Positions 52,330 through 62,170 of a stretch of DNA of 64,000 bases are shown piece after piece (positions within the stretch are counted from its first letter, which is position 1; each line of letters starts with the position of its first letter). Origin of the DNA: Culturomica massiliensis (GTDB lineage Bacteria; Bacteroidota; Bacteroidia; Bacteroidales; Marinifilaceae); assembly GCF_900091655.1 (NCBI RefSeq), contig NZ_LT594621.1, positions 434,001 through 498,000 on the forward strand. Direction: 5' to 3'. The notes under the pieces were generated by a model. That model was not told the DNA's origin and ran no database searches. It was given only the letters and a program-made list of their open reading frames with translations. The position numbers and the translations under genes were made by a program.

Positions 52330-54012
52330 ATGAAGCGTACTTTTTTTATAACAATGCTGGCTTTTCTGGCAGTTGGGCTGTTGGCGGGATGTAACTCAAT
52401 GAAGAAGTTACAACAGGATGTTATCCAGACGGCTGTTATGGGGCAGGTAACTCCGGCCCAGCTCGAGTCCGTGAACGGTAAAATTAATTTCGAATATACC
52501 GTAAAATTTGCACCGAAAGAGTTCGGTAAAAAGATGATATTGAAGATAACGCCTCGCATGCAGTACGGGAATAACGTGGAAAAATTACCTCCTGTATTTT
52601 TACAGGGAGAAAAGGTAAAGGGTAGTAATTACCCGGTTGTCGCTTATAAGAGTGCTACGACAATTACCCAGAAGATGACGATGAATTTCCGGGAAGGTAT
52701 GCAAAACGGCGTACTTTGGGCGGATATTGAGGCGATACACGGTGATAAAGCTTTTGCAATGTCTCCGGTTATCCTCAACCAGAACGGCGTACGGGTATGG
52801 CAGAACTATACCTTGCGTATCGGGGATACCGATTATGTACCGGTTATGACCGAAACTTTCGTTGAAGATGTACCGGTGGCTCAGGTAGGAGTGGTAAGCG
52901 GTTATGTTTTATTCCCGCTGGCACAGTCTAAAATTTCGGAAACCCAGCAACATTCTGCCGTTATGAATAAAGCTGTGGAAGCCATGAAAAAAGTATTGGC
53001 CGATAAAGGAGCTACGGTAACCAATATGTTGCTATATGCTTCCAGTTCTCCGGAAGGCGCCGAACGCCTGAATAAGAATCTGACCAATAACCGTTTCAAA
53101 GCAGCGAAGACTTTTTTTGAAAAAGATCTGGGACTGTCGGGTTTGCCTATCGTAAAGAATGCCAAGTTTGTCGTGCCGCAGATGGTAACGGAAAACTGGG
53201 ACGGACTTTATTTGTTACTGAACGATTCCAATATCAAGAATAAAGCACAGATTATCAGTGAAATCAAGGCTGCTCCGAATAACAACAAACGGGAAGCGAT
53301 ACTCGAATCGTATATCAAGCGGATTCCGGAATTAAAGAACGATATTCTGCCTTGGTTACGCCGCGCTGATTTCTTCGTATTCTATACAACTCCCGAAATG
53401 GTACAGGAAGAAATGCAGATGACTTATTTCATTCCGCAGGCAGATGAAAAGACGCCGACGGTGGGTACTCAATGGAACTGGCAATTACTGAACGATTTGG
53501 CCGCCATCGCTATTCAGAATAAGGAATACAAGAAAGCCCAGAAGTTACTGGAATCTGCTATTGTATTAAAACAGGATGCTGCTATTCAGAATAACCTGGG
53601 TATTGTGTATGCCAAACAAGGGAATAATTCGAAAGCCATGGAGATGCTGAACAAAGCACAGGTAAAGAAGGAAGCCCGTTATAATATGGGATTGATGTTG
53701 TTGCAACAGGGAGATTACCGGAAAGCCGTTTCTTATTTGAAAGATACCCCGGGAATCAATTTAGGTTATGCACAGTTGATGGCCGGTGATAATAATGCCG
53801 CTCTCAATACGTTTAAGCAGTTGAAGCTGACAACCGGAACCGATTATTATATGATGGCCGTAGCAGCTGCCCGGGTAAAGGATGTCAATACGATGGCAAT
53901 GGCTTTGCAAAAGGCGCTTCAACTGAATCCGAAGTTGAAAGCCTGGGCCGCTACCGATGTGGAATTTCAACCGTATGCCAATAATGCAATGTATCAGCAG
54001 TTGGTGAAGTAA
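52330..54012 (+). CDS. Lipoprotein with OmpA-like region and TPR repeats
   Basis: The Met at 52330 opens a lipoprotein signal ending GLLAGC (Cys21); the longer frame from 52291 is rejected. Residues about 30-180 form a beta-rich domain (INFEYTVKFAPKEFGKKMILKITP). About 190-290 resembles an OmpA-like segment (VLYASSSPEGAERLNKNLTNNRFKAA). From about 370 to the end there are TPR-like units (KAQKLLESAIVLKQDAAIQNNLGIVYAKQGNNSKAMEML). This suggests an outer-membrane lipoprotein contacting peptidoglycan and other proteins. It is divergent from glsA and has a strong terminator. Precise role unknown. Confidence 0.75.
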   Translation: MKRTFFITMLAFLAVGLLAGCNSMKKLQQDVIQTAVMGQVTPAQLESVNGKINFEYTVKFAPKEFGKKMILKITPRMQYGNNVEKLPPVFLQGEKVKGSNYPVVAYKSATTITQKMTMNFREGMQNGVLWADIEAIHGDKAFAMSPVILNQNGVRVWQNYTLRIGDTDYVPVMTETFVEDVPVAQVGVVSGYVLFPLAQSKISETQQHSAVMNKAVEAMKKVLADKGATVTNMLLYASSSPEGAERLNKNLTNNRFKAAKTFFEKDLGLSGLPIVKNAKFVVPQMVTENWDGLYLLLNDSNIKNKAQIISEIKAAPNNNKREAILESYIKRIPELKNDILPWLRRADFFVFYTTPEMVQEEMQMTYFIPQADEKTPTVGTQWNWQLLNDLAAIAIQNKEYKKAQKLLESAIVLKQDAAIQNNLGIVYAKQGNNSKAMEMLNKAQVKKEARYNMGLMLLQQGDYRKAVSYLKDTPGINLGYAQLMAGDNNAALNTFKQLKLTTGTDYYMMAVAAARVKDVNTMAMALQKALQLNPKLKAWAATDVEFQPYANNAMYQQLVK

Positions 54013-54036
54013 GAGAATAGACATATAGATCAAGGG

Positions 54037-54070
54037 AAAGGGTAAAGCGTTGGGCTTTACCCTTTTTATT
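54037..54070 (+). terminator. Rho-independent terminator
   Basis: A perfect 12-bp stem (54037-54048 with 54054-54065) with a 5-base loop runs into TTTTTATTTT. Confidence 0.9.
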
Positions 54071-54166
54071 TTACCGTTTTGAACCAATTTGAACCTAAAT
54101 CGTTGATCTGTAATTCATAAAATCTCTCTAATTTTAAAATATTTTAAAACCTAAAATAAAGAGATT

Positions 54167-55486
54167 ATGAAAATGTATAGATTTATGTGGCTGATGGCGA
54201 TGCTGGTCGTGTCGGCAGCTTTTGTGGCTTGCAGTAAAGACGGAGATGGTGATCCGGACGATCCGGGCAGCAAGGTACCCGATCCGGAAGGTACCATGGT
54301 GCTGAATATGCGGAATGAAAATAATGGAGTAACCTATTTGCGTATAGAAAATTGGCCCGGAATCTGGATCAATCATAGTGATAATTTTGAATCTATTGAT
54401 GGGACTGAGTTTGTCTCTTTGGGTAAGATGAAAGGATTGGGTAACGTTACAAAAATACCGGAAACCGGTTGGCAATCGAGTGTAGCTGTAAAACCCGCAT
54501 ACGGTTATGTTGCAAAATGGGGTAATAGATATTGTCGTCTTTATGTGGTACAGGAGTTGCTGGCGGCCGGTACTAACGGAGTTATCGGTGCTGAAGTGAA
54601 ATATCAATACCCGTTTGAGCCGACCAAACTCGAGGTATCGCCGGATTCTTTACTTTTTCCTCGAGAAGGTGGAAATCTTACGGTTGTAGTTTCCACTGAT
54701 GCTGATTCCTGGAATTATACGATTATAACCAATTTGGTTCCCTGGCTTAAAATTTCGCAAGAAAAAAATCAACTCAAAGTATCAGTAGAAGAAAATGAAT
54801 CTGTTAATGTCCGTGAAGCGTTTATTGGTATTAATGCTAATGAGAAACAGGAATACCTCTGGGTCATACAAGAAAGGGATGGCAGGCAAACGCAGGCTCC
54901 ATATAAAATAGGAGACTTTTATAATGAGAACGGAGTGGTTGGTATGGTTTACAAAATTAATGATAGTGGAATGCATGGGATGATTACATCGTTAAAGAAT
55001 ACGAGTACTGTATGGGCCGTTTCAGGAACTCTTACTAATGCCTTGGATCAAAATGATGGAATGAATAATACGGATGTAATTAAACAATTGACAGATTGGG
55101 AAAGCCGCTATCCTGCTTTTAAATGGTGTGACGATCTTAATCGGAATGGGGTTAGTGGTTGGTATTTGCCGTCTATTAACGAGTTGAAAGAACTTTACGC
55201 CGGTTTTTGCGGACTTGACGAATATCCGGGGTATGAGGCTGAGGCTTCGGTACGATATGGAGAGGCCCGATATAATTTTGAGGCTACTTTGAGGAAAAAA
55301 GGAGGTTATGGTATGCTCAATACTGTAATAGAACCTTATGTGCCTTCTTTAATCTATATGAGTTCTACTGAAATTAATTCATCCTATTTTAATGGAGTAC
55401 GATTTTATGATGGTTTAGTGACAAATGGTAATAAGACCGATAATTCTTACAAATATTATATTATCCGTGCCGTTCGGCCGTTTTAA
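54167..55486 (+). CDS. BACON-domain lipoprotein with C-terminal DUF1566-like domain
   Basis: The signal ends FVAC (Cys22) and is followed by an acidic Asp/Gly linker (KDGDGDPDDPG). An N-terminal domain to about residue 145 is of unknown type. A BACON domain, an immunoglobulin-like fold frequent in Bacteroidetes surface proteins, covers about 150-240 (LEVSPDSLLFPREGGNLTVVVSTDADSW). The C-terminal 190 residues resemble DUF1566/Lcl domains (WCDDLNRNGVSGWYLPSINELKELYAG, IYMSSTEINSSYFNGV). It is probably a surface-exposed binding protein; the ligand is unknown. Base composition is more AT-rich than its neighbours in the second half. Confidence 0.75.
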   Translation: MKMYRFMWLMAMLVVSAAFVACSKDGDGDPDDPGSKVPDPEGTMVLNMRNENNGVTYLRIENWPGIWINHSDNFESIDGTEFVSLGKMKGLGNVTKIPETGWQSSVAVKPAYGYVAKWGNRYCRLYVVQELLAAGTNGVIGAEVKYQYPFEPTKLEVSPDSLLFPREGGNLTVVVSTDADSWNYTIITNLVPWLKISQEKNQLKVSVEENESVNVREAFIGINANEKQEYLWVIQERDGRQTQAPYKIGDFYNENGVVGMVYKINDSGMHGMITSLKNTSTVWAVSGTLTNALDQNDGMNNTDVIKQLTDWESRYPAFKWCDDLNRNGVSGWYLPSINELKELYAGFCGLDEYPGYEAEASVRYGEARYNFEATLRKKGGYGMLNTVIEPYVPSLIYMSSTEINSSYFNGVRFYDGLVTNGNKTDNSYKYYIIRAVRPF

Positions 55487-55651
55487 ATAGCTGTAATTGT
55501 TCTAAATCAATTGGGTTAGAGTGAGAAGGAGAAGGCTGTTTTGTAATTGATTCAAGCGGATGGGAAATTGAAGATACATATAATTTGTAAATTCGATTTC
55601 CCATTTTTGATTTTGTAAATCGGTGTAGCATTAGGCACTTTATTCTAATCG

Positions 55652-57289
55652 TCATCCGGCTATTTTCTCCAGCCGGGTCCAGGAGGTCCGGCTGATTTTA
55701 TGGGCGATCAGGAACAGGATACTCCATAGCAGGAGGATGCCGGCCGGAATGCCGTAGGGAATGTAACGCAAGCCCATGTGAATGGCACTGAAAACAGCGG
55801 TGACGAGCATGGTGATAAGTATGAATACCAATACTTTGCCGGAATTGTATGTACTTCTTTCCCGGGAAAACGGGAAAGCGGGGGATATTCCCAGGGTGGC
55901 GACCAGGGTGGTGATGGTGATGGCCGTAAAGATAAACAATATATCCGGGAGAATAGCGATGCCGCCGATGTATATCAGGGGTATGGAAACGAACAGGAAG
56001 GTCGGAACGAAATATTTCAGGTAGAGGGCTTTGAAAGCGCCCAGCAGAATGCTGCCCGGCCGGTAGAGCGGCTTGGTGCGGTAGAGCCAGAAATAATCTC
56101 CGAGTTCGTTGTATTTCATATTGTCTATAATCGTGTAACCGATTAATAAAGTAAGATAAAGTGGGAAAAAACCCATAAAGTCGCTGACATTAAAATCTCC
56201 TTTTTTCCAGATGGAAAAGATTTGAAGACCGATGAGCACGATGATGTAAGCGATTGAAGGGAGTATGGCTTCTTTGTATTTCCGGTTGCCGGCGGCGAGA
56301 CGCCAACTCAGCATAAATCCGGATTTTTGCATGGCCGACCGGGTAAATAAGGCAGCCAGGAAACGGGCCGTTTTTTCCTTGCCCGCCCGGGCGGTTTTTA
56401 CCGGAGCTTCGTTTGCCGGATTGAGGTGAGCGGCGAAATAAGGAGCGAACCATTTGATCGTAACATAGGCCGAAATAAAAGGCAGGACGATTCCGATGGC
56501 TGCATATAGGTATACTGTGGCAGAAGGAGCCAGAAACAGTTCGGTCAGCGCCGTGAACCATACCGGAGGCAGGAGATAAAACCACCAGGGATCGGATGCT
56601 GTCAGTTCCAGTATGAGGTTGTCGGGGATATTGGCTACCAATTGATAGCTGCAAACGACAAGTACAATCATAAGGATCTGGATATAGCTGAGTATATTTC
56701 TGAAATTCTCGCCCGAAGCAAACCGCATACATCCCATATAGACCAGATTGGTTAATAGCAGGGCAAATAAGGTGTTGAGTAGGGTTGCCGACAATAACAG
56801 CAGGCCGGTCGCGACTCCTTTGGTGAAGATAAATACCAGTGTAGGGATGAGTGCCGAACAAAAGCTTAGGAACAGCATGTAATATCCGATAGTTATCAAT
56901 TTGGCTGTAGAGATGGTACGGGAATCGACGGGTAAACGTAACAATATATGCGTGTCTCTGCTGTCGAACAGCATTTGGGTGTATTCCGATAACAGGGAAA
57001 GGATCAACATAACTAATATCATGCTGTGGTACAGTAGAATAGCTGTCGTAAGTCCGCTTTTAGACCAGGTCATCAGAAGAGCGAAGGTACCCATAACGAG
57101 CATGCTGAAACCTTGCTGCAACAAAGCGGAATTGATCTGTTTCGTTTTGTTGGAGTTGATGTTTTTGGACGTCCGGTTGTCAATGGTCAGTTTGGTCCGG
57201 ATGATAGTGATCATTTTATCGAAATCGACCCCGGATTTGTAGAACAGGAGACGAAAAGGCCGCAATATAAAAAGTAAAAAGCGAATCAT
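55652..57289 (-). CDS. Membrane permease component of an ABC-2-type exporter
   Basis: The 545 residues contain about 12 hydrophobic helices with few conserved words, as usual for ABC-2-type permeases. The N-terminus (RTKLTIDNRTSKNINSNKTKQINSALLQQGFSMLVMG) and LFDSRDTHILLRLPVDSRTISTAKLI resemble Bacteroidetes ABC permeases beside such ATPases. The ATP-binding gene lies immediately upstream (5-base gap). Substrate unknown. Confidence 0.78.
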   Translation of the reverse strand: MIRFLLFILRPFRLLFYKSGVDFDKMITIIRTKLTIDNRTSKNINSNKTKQINSALLQQGFSMLVMGTFALLMTWSKSGLTTAILLYHSMILVMLILSLLSEYTQMLFDSRDTHILLRLPVDSRTISTAKLITIGYYMLFLSFCSALIPTLVFIFTKGVATGLLLLSATLLNTLFALLLTNLVYMGCMRFASGENFRNILSYIQILMIVLVVCSYQLVANIPDNLILELTASDPWWFYLLPPVWFTALTELFLAPSATVYLYAAIGIVLPFISAYVTIKWFAPYFAAHLNPANEAPVKTARAGKEKTARFLAALFTRSAMQKSGFMLSWRLAAGNRKYKEAILPSIAYIIVLIGLQIFSIWKKGDFNVSDFMGFFPLYLTLLIGYTIIDNMKYNELGDYFWLYRTKPLYRPGSILLGAFKALYLKYFVPTFLFVSIPLIYIGGIAILPDILFIFTAITITTLVATLGISPAFPFSRERSTYNSGKVLVFILITMLVTAVFSAIHMGLRYIPYGIPAGILLLWSILFLIAHKISRTSWTRLEKIAG

Positions 57290-57294
57290 AAAAA

Positions 57295-58071
57295 TTATTT
57301 TTCAAATACGTCTATAATTTGTCCGGCTTTTTCCGAATGGTCGTTTTTCCCGGTCAATTTCGAAAACAGTTCTTCCAGCGAAGTACTGCCGGAGTCTTGT
57401 TTTAATTGCTCTACAGTACCGTTGGCGATGATACGGCCGCCGTCGATAAGGACGATCCTGCTGGATATTTTTTCTACGATATCCATAAGGTGGGAGCAAT
57501 AGAAAATGGTTTTGCCTTCTCTGGCCAGTTGCGTGATGATTTCTTTGACAATGATGACAGCGTTGGCATCCAGACCGTTCAGGGGCTCGTCCATAAACAG
57601 TATGTCCGGATTGTGGAGCAGTCCGGAAATGATATGGATTTTCTGCTTCATACCTTTTGAAAAACTAATGATCCGCTCGTTGTTATGGGATTTCATTTCA
57701 AACAGTTCGAGCAATTCCGTAATTTTCCGGTGGGCGATGTCGGGCTGCATACCGTAAAGGGTGCTGACGAATTCAAGGTATTCGACCGGTGTGAGTTGTT
57801 CGTAAACGACGGCGTTTTCAGGAATATATCCGATGCGTTTTTTGATTTCCAGATCGTCGGTACGCAGGTTGTGTCCGAGGATGGAAACTTCGCCTTCGAA
57901 TTGGCGGATGAGTCCGCATAATATTTTTACCGTCGTGGATTTGCCGGCTCCGTTGCTACCGAGGTAGCCTATGACTTCTCCGGCCGATATGTTAAGGTCG
58001 ATGCCTTTAAGTACTTCGTTTTTGCGAAAACTTTTTTTCAGGTTCTTGATTTCAATACAGTTGTCTGTCAT
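57295..58071 (-). CDS. ABC transporter ATP-binding protein
   Basis: The Met ending at 58071 gives 258 residues starting MTDNCIEIKNLKKSFRKNEVL, the normal N-terminus of an ABC-2-type ATPase; the longer frame to 58251 would overlap ruvC and is rejected. Walker A is GSNGAGKST, the signature is FSKGMKQKI, Walker B is ILFMDEPLNGLD, and the switch His lies in FYCSHLMD. It sits between ruvC (one base gap) and its membrane partner, so the three genes are likely co-transcribed. Confidence 0.93.
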   Translation of the reverse strand: MTDNCIEIKNLKKSFRKNEVLKGIDLNISAGEVIGYLGSNGAGKSTTVKILCGLIRQFEGEVSILGHNLRTDDLEIKKRIGYIPENAVVYEQLTPVEYLEFVSTLYGMQPDIAHRKITELLELFEMKSHNNERIISFSKGMKQKIHIISGLLHNPDILFMDEPLNGLDANAVIIVKEIITQLAREGKTIFYCSHLMDIVEKISSRIVLIDGGRIIANGTVEQLKQDSGSTSLEELFSKLTGKNDHSEKAGQIIDVFEK

Positions 58072-58072
58072 T

Positions 58073-58627
58073 TTATACGATTTTATCCGGATTTTTTTTG
58101 ATATAGTCCCCCCAGTCTTTGCATTTCGGGCTACCGGTGGTCGGGAGTGAACCTTGTAAGTGGTGGCAATAGGCGATGGCAATGGCATCCGTTTCGTCCA
58201 GGTTCTCGGAGGTCGTATGGATTTCCATAAATTTACCCAGCAGCAGGGCAATTTGTTCTTTGGAAGCCGTACCGCTTCCCGTTACGCTCATTTTAATTTT
58301 TTTAGGCGCATACTCGAAGATGGGAATTTCCCGTTGCAGGGCGGCGGCGATAGCAACTCCCTGTGCCCGGCCGAGTTTGAGCATTGACTGTATGTTTTTA
58401 CCGTAGAACTGGGCTTCGATTGCCAATTCATCCGGATGATAGGAGTCAATGACCTGTAATGTCCGTTTGAATATCCGTTGTAATTTAATGTAAGGATCGG
58501 ATATTTTGTCCATATCCAATACACCGGATATCACCAACTGCGGTTTTTTAGATTTGCCGAAGGTGCGGATAATGGCATAGCCCATAAAGTTTGTTCCGGG
58601 GTCGATCCCCATGATTAGTTTTTCCAT
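58073..58627 (-). CDS. ruvC: Holliday junction endonuclease RuvC
   Basis: RuvC resolves four-way junctions during recombination, working with RuvAB. All four acidic catalytic residues are visible: Asp9 in MGIDPGTN, Glu71 in LAIEAQFYGKN, and Asp144 and Asp147 in LDETDAIAIAYCH. Length 184 is usual. A TATCTTTG -7 element on the minus strand at 58681-58688, inside the end of the preceding DUF4286 gene, may drive it. Confidence 0.95.
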   Translation of the reverse strand: MEKLIMGIDPGTNFMGYAIIRTFGKSKKPQLVISGVLDMDKISDPYIKLQRIFKRTLQVIDSYHPDELAIEAQFYGKNIQSMLKLGRAQGVAIAAALQREIPIFEYAPKKIKMSVTGSGTASKEQIALLLGKFMEIHTTSENLDETDAIAIAYCHHLQGSLPTTGSPKCKDWGDYIKKNPDKIV

Positions 58628-58652
58628 ATACGGACGCCGGAAGGCCGGCCGA

Positions 58653-58955
58653 TCAGATTTCGGTTAAAGTACTGCTGAAACAAAGATAACGATTTTTATA
58701 TTTATCGGTTATTTTTTCTTCCAATAGCGGTAAATGATGTTGTGTGAAATGTTCCAGGGATTCAGGGGTATCAAAAACGACTTGCAACGAATAGGTTTTA
58801 CCGTCGGGTTGATCGATGGATACTTTTGTAAAGAGCACGTCTTGTACGAATTGTTGCCGGCGGAGATAGGCGATATATTGTTCGCGCATAAAATCCTGCC
58901 ATTCGGTTTCAATGTTTTCTTCGACGATATAGGTGGTGTTGAAAATAAGGCGCAT
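58653..58955 (-). CDS. DUF4286-family protein
   Basis: This 100-residue cytosolic protein begins MRLIFNTTYIVEENIETEWQDFMREQYI and continues with a ferredoxin-like beta-alpha-beta pattern (SLQVVFDTPESLEHFTQHHLPLLEEKI), which matches the Bacteroidetes DUF4286 family. Function unknown. It lies 25 bases upstream of ruvC on the same strand, an order often kept in this group. Confidence 0.8.
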   Translation of the reverse strand: MRLIFNTTYIVEENIETEWQDFMREQYIAYLRRQQFVQDVLFTKVSIDQPDGKTYSLQVVFDTPESLEHFTQHHLPLLEEKITDKYKNRYLCFSSTLTEI

Positions 58956-59004
58956 GTTTTTGATTTACGATTTATGATTGAAATTGCAGATTTTATTGTA
59001 GTAT

Positions 59005-60831
59005 TCAGTTGACGGGTGTTATTTTTTCGTTTTTGATTGTCTTTTCCAGTTCCCGGTATATTTTTCCGGCTTCGACACTGTATACGCTGCCGGAATAGTC
59101 GGAAACCAGTTGCTGATATAAATCGAGGGCCTGCTGTTTTTGATCTGTACGATTTTTGAGATTGGCAAGTTCGAATATTGCCTTTGCCCGGATATACGTT
59201 TGTCCGGATGCTTTCGCCAGTTTTTCCAATATCAGAGCGGCTTCTTGGTCTTGGTGTTGCGATAGTAAAACCCCGGATTTTACCAGGGCGGCATAATCGG
59301 CAATTCCGGCGGCGGAATTTTGGATCAGGCTATCCAAAACGGGTAGAGCTTCTTCGCTTTGGTGGCGGTAAACGGCATATTCTGTGGTGGCCAGTCGTTC
59401 TAAATCACTGTTATCGCCTTCTTCTTCGTAGTTCATGTTCAGGAAATGACTCATTTGCAGCGCATCGTTGGATATCAGCTTACTGGTAGAACCTTTCAGA
59501 ACATCGTATTGGGCTTTTGCCCATAGTAAGTCTCCTTCGAAGTAAGCCAGACGGGCTTTCTTGAGTTTGGCTTCGTATCCGATATCGTTGTTGGGATTCG
59601 CTTTTTCAATTTGAGTATAGAGAATCACGGCTTCCCAGGGATTATTCATATAAGTCAGTAAATCGGCCCGTTTCGATTTAAAAATATCTAAGGTCAGGGT
59701 ATTCAATCGTTTTATACCGATTCCTTTTTGTAAAATCTGATCGGCTGAGTCCGGAAGGCTTAGATGGTAGGCATACAGATCACTTGTCAGGACAATGATA
59801 TCGGCGTTTGCATTGCTATACCCCGTTTCTTGTAAAAAATCTTTACATTCGGAAACCAGGTTGCGGTAATTTTCTACCGGGGGCTGGGCTTGGTCGTATT
59901 GCCGGTATTTGCAATTGAGGATTTCTTTGCGTGCCGTGTAATAATAAGGATTTTCTTCTTTCCCTTTTTGAATAACCCGCTGATAGGCTTGTCTGGCGAT
60001 ATCGTATTTTCGGGCATTTGCGGCTTCGTGGGCAATATCGATGTAGATGTATAATTTATCCGTGTTTTTTGCGTTGAGCTTTACAGCGTGATTGAAGGCT
60101 TGCGTATAATCACCCGTTTGCAGGGAATACCATACACCCAGTTCGTCAAATACGGAAGGGTAATCTTTTTGCCGGAATATTTTTTCCAGCTGGGAGGCGA
60201 TAACTTTATCGGCATTGCCGTTTACGTCATAAGAACGCGCAAAACTGAGTTTGGAGGTGATGGTGCTGAGTTTTTCCGGATTTTGAAGCAAGGCTTCTAC
60301 AAAGAGTGCGAACATATTGTCGTAATCCCTGTCCATCATATAGTTGTCGCCCATTTCGGCCGTAAAGGCCAACGGGCGGTTTAACAGTTCCCGCCCTTTG
60401 AGGTAAGTTTTGTTGGCCCAGTTGTATTCCCGGATATTCCGGAATTTATTGGCCAGGCTGTGGATATCGTTTTCGTATGGGATCAATTTTTTGACGGCCC
60501 GGTTGAAATATTCCTCGGCTTTGTTGGTTTTGCCTTGTTGGGTATAAATGTAACCGAGATTCACTAAAAAATCTTTGTTGTTATCGTCCGTTTTCAGGTA
60601 TTTTTTCAATGTCTTTTCTGCACTATCGTATTCTTTAGCGTTGATCAGGCTGATGATGTGATAATCGAGGTAGTAAGAGGCCCGGGTACGTTCGTAAAGT
60701 TGCAAAAACATTTCTGCCGCTTTTACATATTCCTTGTTCTGGTAGTAGGTATATGCCAGTTTGGAATCGCTTTGCTGGGCGAATACGATGTTTGAAAAGC
60801 AGAATAAAATCAGAATGAGGATGAATCTCAT
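59005..60831 (-). CDS. Exported tetratricopeptide-repeat protein
   Basis: The Met ending at 60831 opens a signal peptide (ILILILFCFSNIVFAQQ); the frame to 60882 is rejected. The remaining 590 residues are almost all helical TPR-like repeats, e.g. YTYYQNKEYVKAAEMFLQLYE, DFLVNLGYIYTQQGKTNKAEEYF, EAKLKKARLAYFEGDLLWAK, and a tol/pal-like end (ALDLYQQLVSDYSGSVYSVEAGKIYREL). It is a periplasmic or outer-membrane scaffold of unknown partner, downstream of serS. Confidence 0.78.
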   Translation of the reverse strand: MRFILILILFCFSNIVFAQQSDSKLAYTYYQNKEYVKAAEMFLQLYERTRASYYLDYHIISLINAKEYDSAEKTLKKYLKTDDNNKDFLVNLGYIYTQQGKTNKAEEYFNRAVKKLIPYENDIHSLANKFRNIREYNWANKTYLKGRELLNRPLAFTAEMGDNYMMDRDYDNMFALFVEALLQNPEKLSTITSKLSFARSYDVNGNADKVIASQLEKIFRQKDYPSVFDELGVWYSLQTGDYTQAFNHAVKLNAKNTDKLYIYIDIAHEAANARKYDIARQAYQRVIQKGKEENPYYYTARKEILNCKYRQYDQAQPPVENYRNLVSECKDFLQETGYSNANADIIVLTSDLYAYHLSLPDSADQILQKGIGIKRLNTLTLDIFKSKRADLLTYMNNPWEAVILYTQIEKANPNNDIGYEAKLKKARLAYFEGDLLWAKAQYDVLKGSTSKLISNDALQMSHFLNMNYEEEGDNSDLERLATTEYAVYRHQSEEALPVLDSLIQNSAAGIADYAALVKSGVLLSQHQDQEAALILEKLAKASGQTYIRAKAIFELANLKNRTDQKQQALDLYQQLVSDYSGSVYSVEAGKIYRELEKTIKNEKITPVN

Positions 60832-60846
60832 AGAATTTAAAGATTT

Positions 60847-60888
60847 GGAGATTTGGAAATCCGAAGATGTTCTCCTTTCCAAATCTCC
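60847..60888 (-). terminator. Hairpin between serS and the TPR gene
   Basis: A perfect 13-bp stem (60847-60859 with 60876-60888) fills the short gap. The T run on the minus strand is weak, so it may only attenuate read-through from serS. Confidence 0.5.
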
Positions 60889-60895
60889 TTAATTT

Positions 60896-62170
60896 TTATC
60901 GGATCATATCGGTTCCCATAAACGGTTGTAATACTTCCGGCAGACGTATACCTTCAGCGCATTGATTGTTTTCCAGTAATGCGGCCACGATACGCGGTAA
61001 TGCCAGGGAGCTTCCGTTCAGGGTGTGTACCATCGTCGTTTTTTTATCGCCTTTGTTCCGGTAGCGGAGTTTCAGACGATTGGCCTGGAAATCTTCGAAG
61101 TTTGATACCGAGCTGACTTCCAGCCATTTTTCCTGGGCTTTGGAAAATACTTCAAAGTCATAAGTCAGAGCCGAGGTGAAGCTGATATCTCCTCCACAGA
61201 GACGGACGATGCGGTAGGGAAGTCCCAGTTTGATCAGCAGGCTTTCTACGTGAGCTACCATGCCTTCGAGGGCTTCGTAAGAGATTTCCGGCTTGGTGAT
61301 CTGTACGATTTCTACCTTGTCGAATTGATGAAGCCGGTTCAAGCCGCGAACGTCTTTTCCGTAGGAACCCGCTTCGCGGCGGAAACATGCCGTATAAGCC
61401 GTATTTTTAATCGGTAATTTTTCTCCTTCTACGATCATGTCCCGGTAAATGTTGGTAACCGGGACTTCGGCTGTCGGAATCAGGTATAATTTATCTTCGT
61501 TGACGTAATACATCTGGCCGTCTTTATCGGGTAACTGTCCCGTGCCGTATCCTGAATCTGCATTTACCATCAGGGGAGGCATTACTTCCTGATAGCCGGC
61601 CTTGATGTTTTCATCCAGGAAGAAATTGATCAGAGCTCTTTGCAAGCGGGCTCCGAGGCCTTTGTATACCGGAAATCCGGCTCCTGTGATCTTTACTCCC
61701 GTTTCGAAATCGATCAGATCGTATTTTTTAGTCAGTTCCCAATGCGGAACATCGTCTTCGTGACGATGAGGGATGTCGCTGACGATTTTGATAATTTCGT
61801 TGTCTGCATCCGATTTACCGCGGGGTACACTTGTATGCGGCATATTCGGTAAACGCAACAGAATTTCTGTTACCTCCGCATTCAGGTTGTTTACCTGCGG
61901 GACCAATGCTGCTATTTCTTCTTTTAATTGGGTCGTTTCCTGACGGGCTTTTTCCGCTTCTTCTTTTTTTCCGGCTTTCATCAGGTTTCCGATTTCCTTG
62001 GCGATGGCGTTCATCCGTGCTTGCTTATTTTCGGAATCTTGTTGTAATTTCCGGCGTTCTCCGTCCAGATATATGATTTTTTCAACGCTTTCCCGGGCAT
62101 CAAAATTTTTTACAGCTAAACGTTCGATGACCGTTTCTTTGTTTTCCTGAATGAATTTTAAATTTAGCAT
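60896..62170 (-). CDS. serS: Serine-tRNA ligase
   Basis: SerS charges tRNA-Ser. The N-terminal long coiled coil that grips the tRNA covers about residues 30-100 (EKIIYLDGERRKLQQDSENKQARMN). The class II core has motif 2 TACFRREAGSYGKDVRGLNRLHQFDKVE and motif 3 HTLNGSSLALPRIVAALLENNQ, with PTAEVPVTN preceding. Length 424 is standard. It is preceded by a 250-base gap without a recognisable promoter. Confidence 0.97.
   Translation of the reverse strand: MLNLKFIQENKETVIERLAVKNFDARESVEKIIYLDGERRKLQQDSENKQARMNAIAKEIGNLMKAGKKEEAEKARQETTQLKEEIAALVPQVNNLNAEVTEILLRLPNMPHTSVPRGKSDADNEIIKIVSDIPHRHEDDVPHWELTKKYDLIDFETGVKITGAGFPVYKGLGARLQRALINFFLDENIKAGYQEVMPPLMVNADSGYGTGQLPDKDGQMYYVNEDKLYLIPTAEVPVTNIYRDMIVEGEKLPIKNTAYTACFRREAGSYGKDVRGLNRLHQFDKVEIVQITKPEISYEALEGMVAHVESLLIKLGLPYRIVRLCGGDISFTSALTYDFEVFSKAQEKWLEVSSVSNFEDFQANRLKLRYRNKGDKKTTMVHTLNGSSLALPRIVAALLENNQCAEGIRLPEVLQPFMGTDMIR

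Noticed and set aside
58072..58251. N-terminal extension of the ABC ATPase
   Set aside because: It lies within the 3' end of ruvC and does not resemble ABC ATPase sequence; the Met ending at 58071 gives the normal N-terminus.
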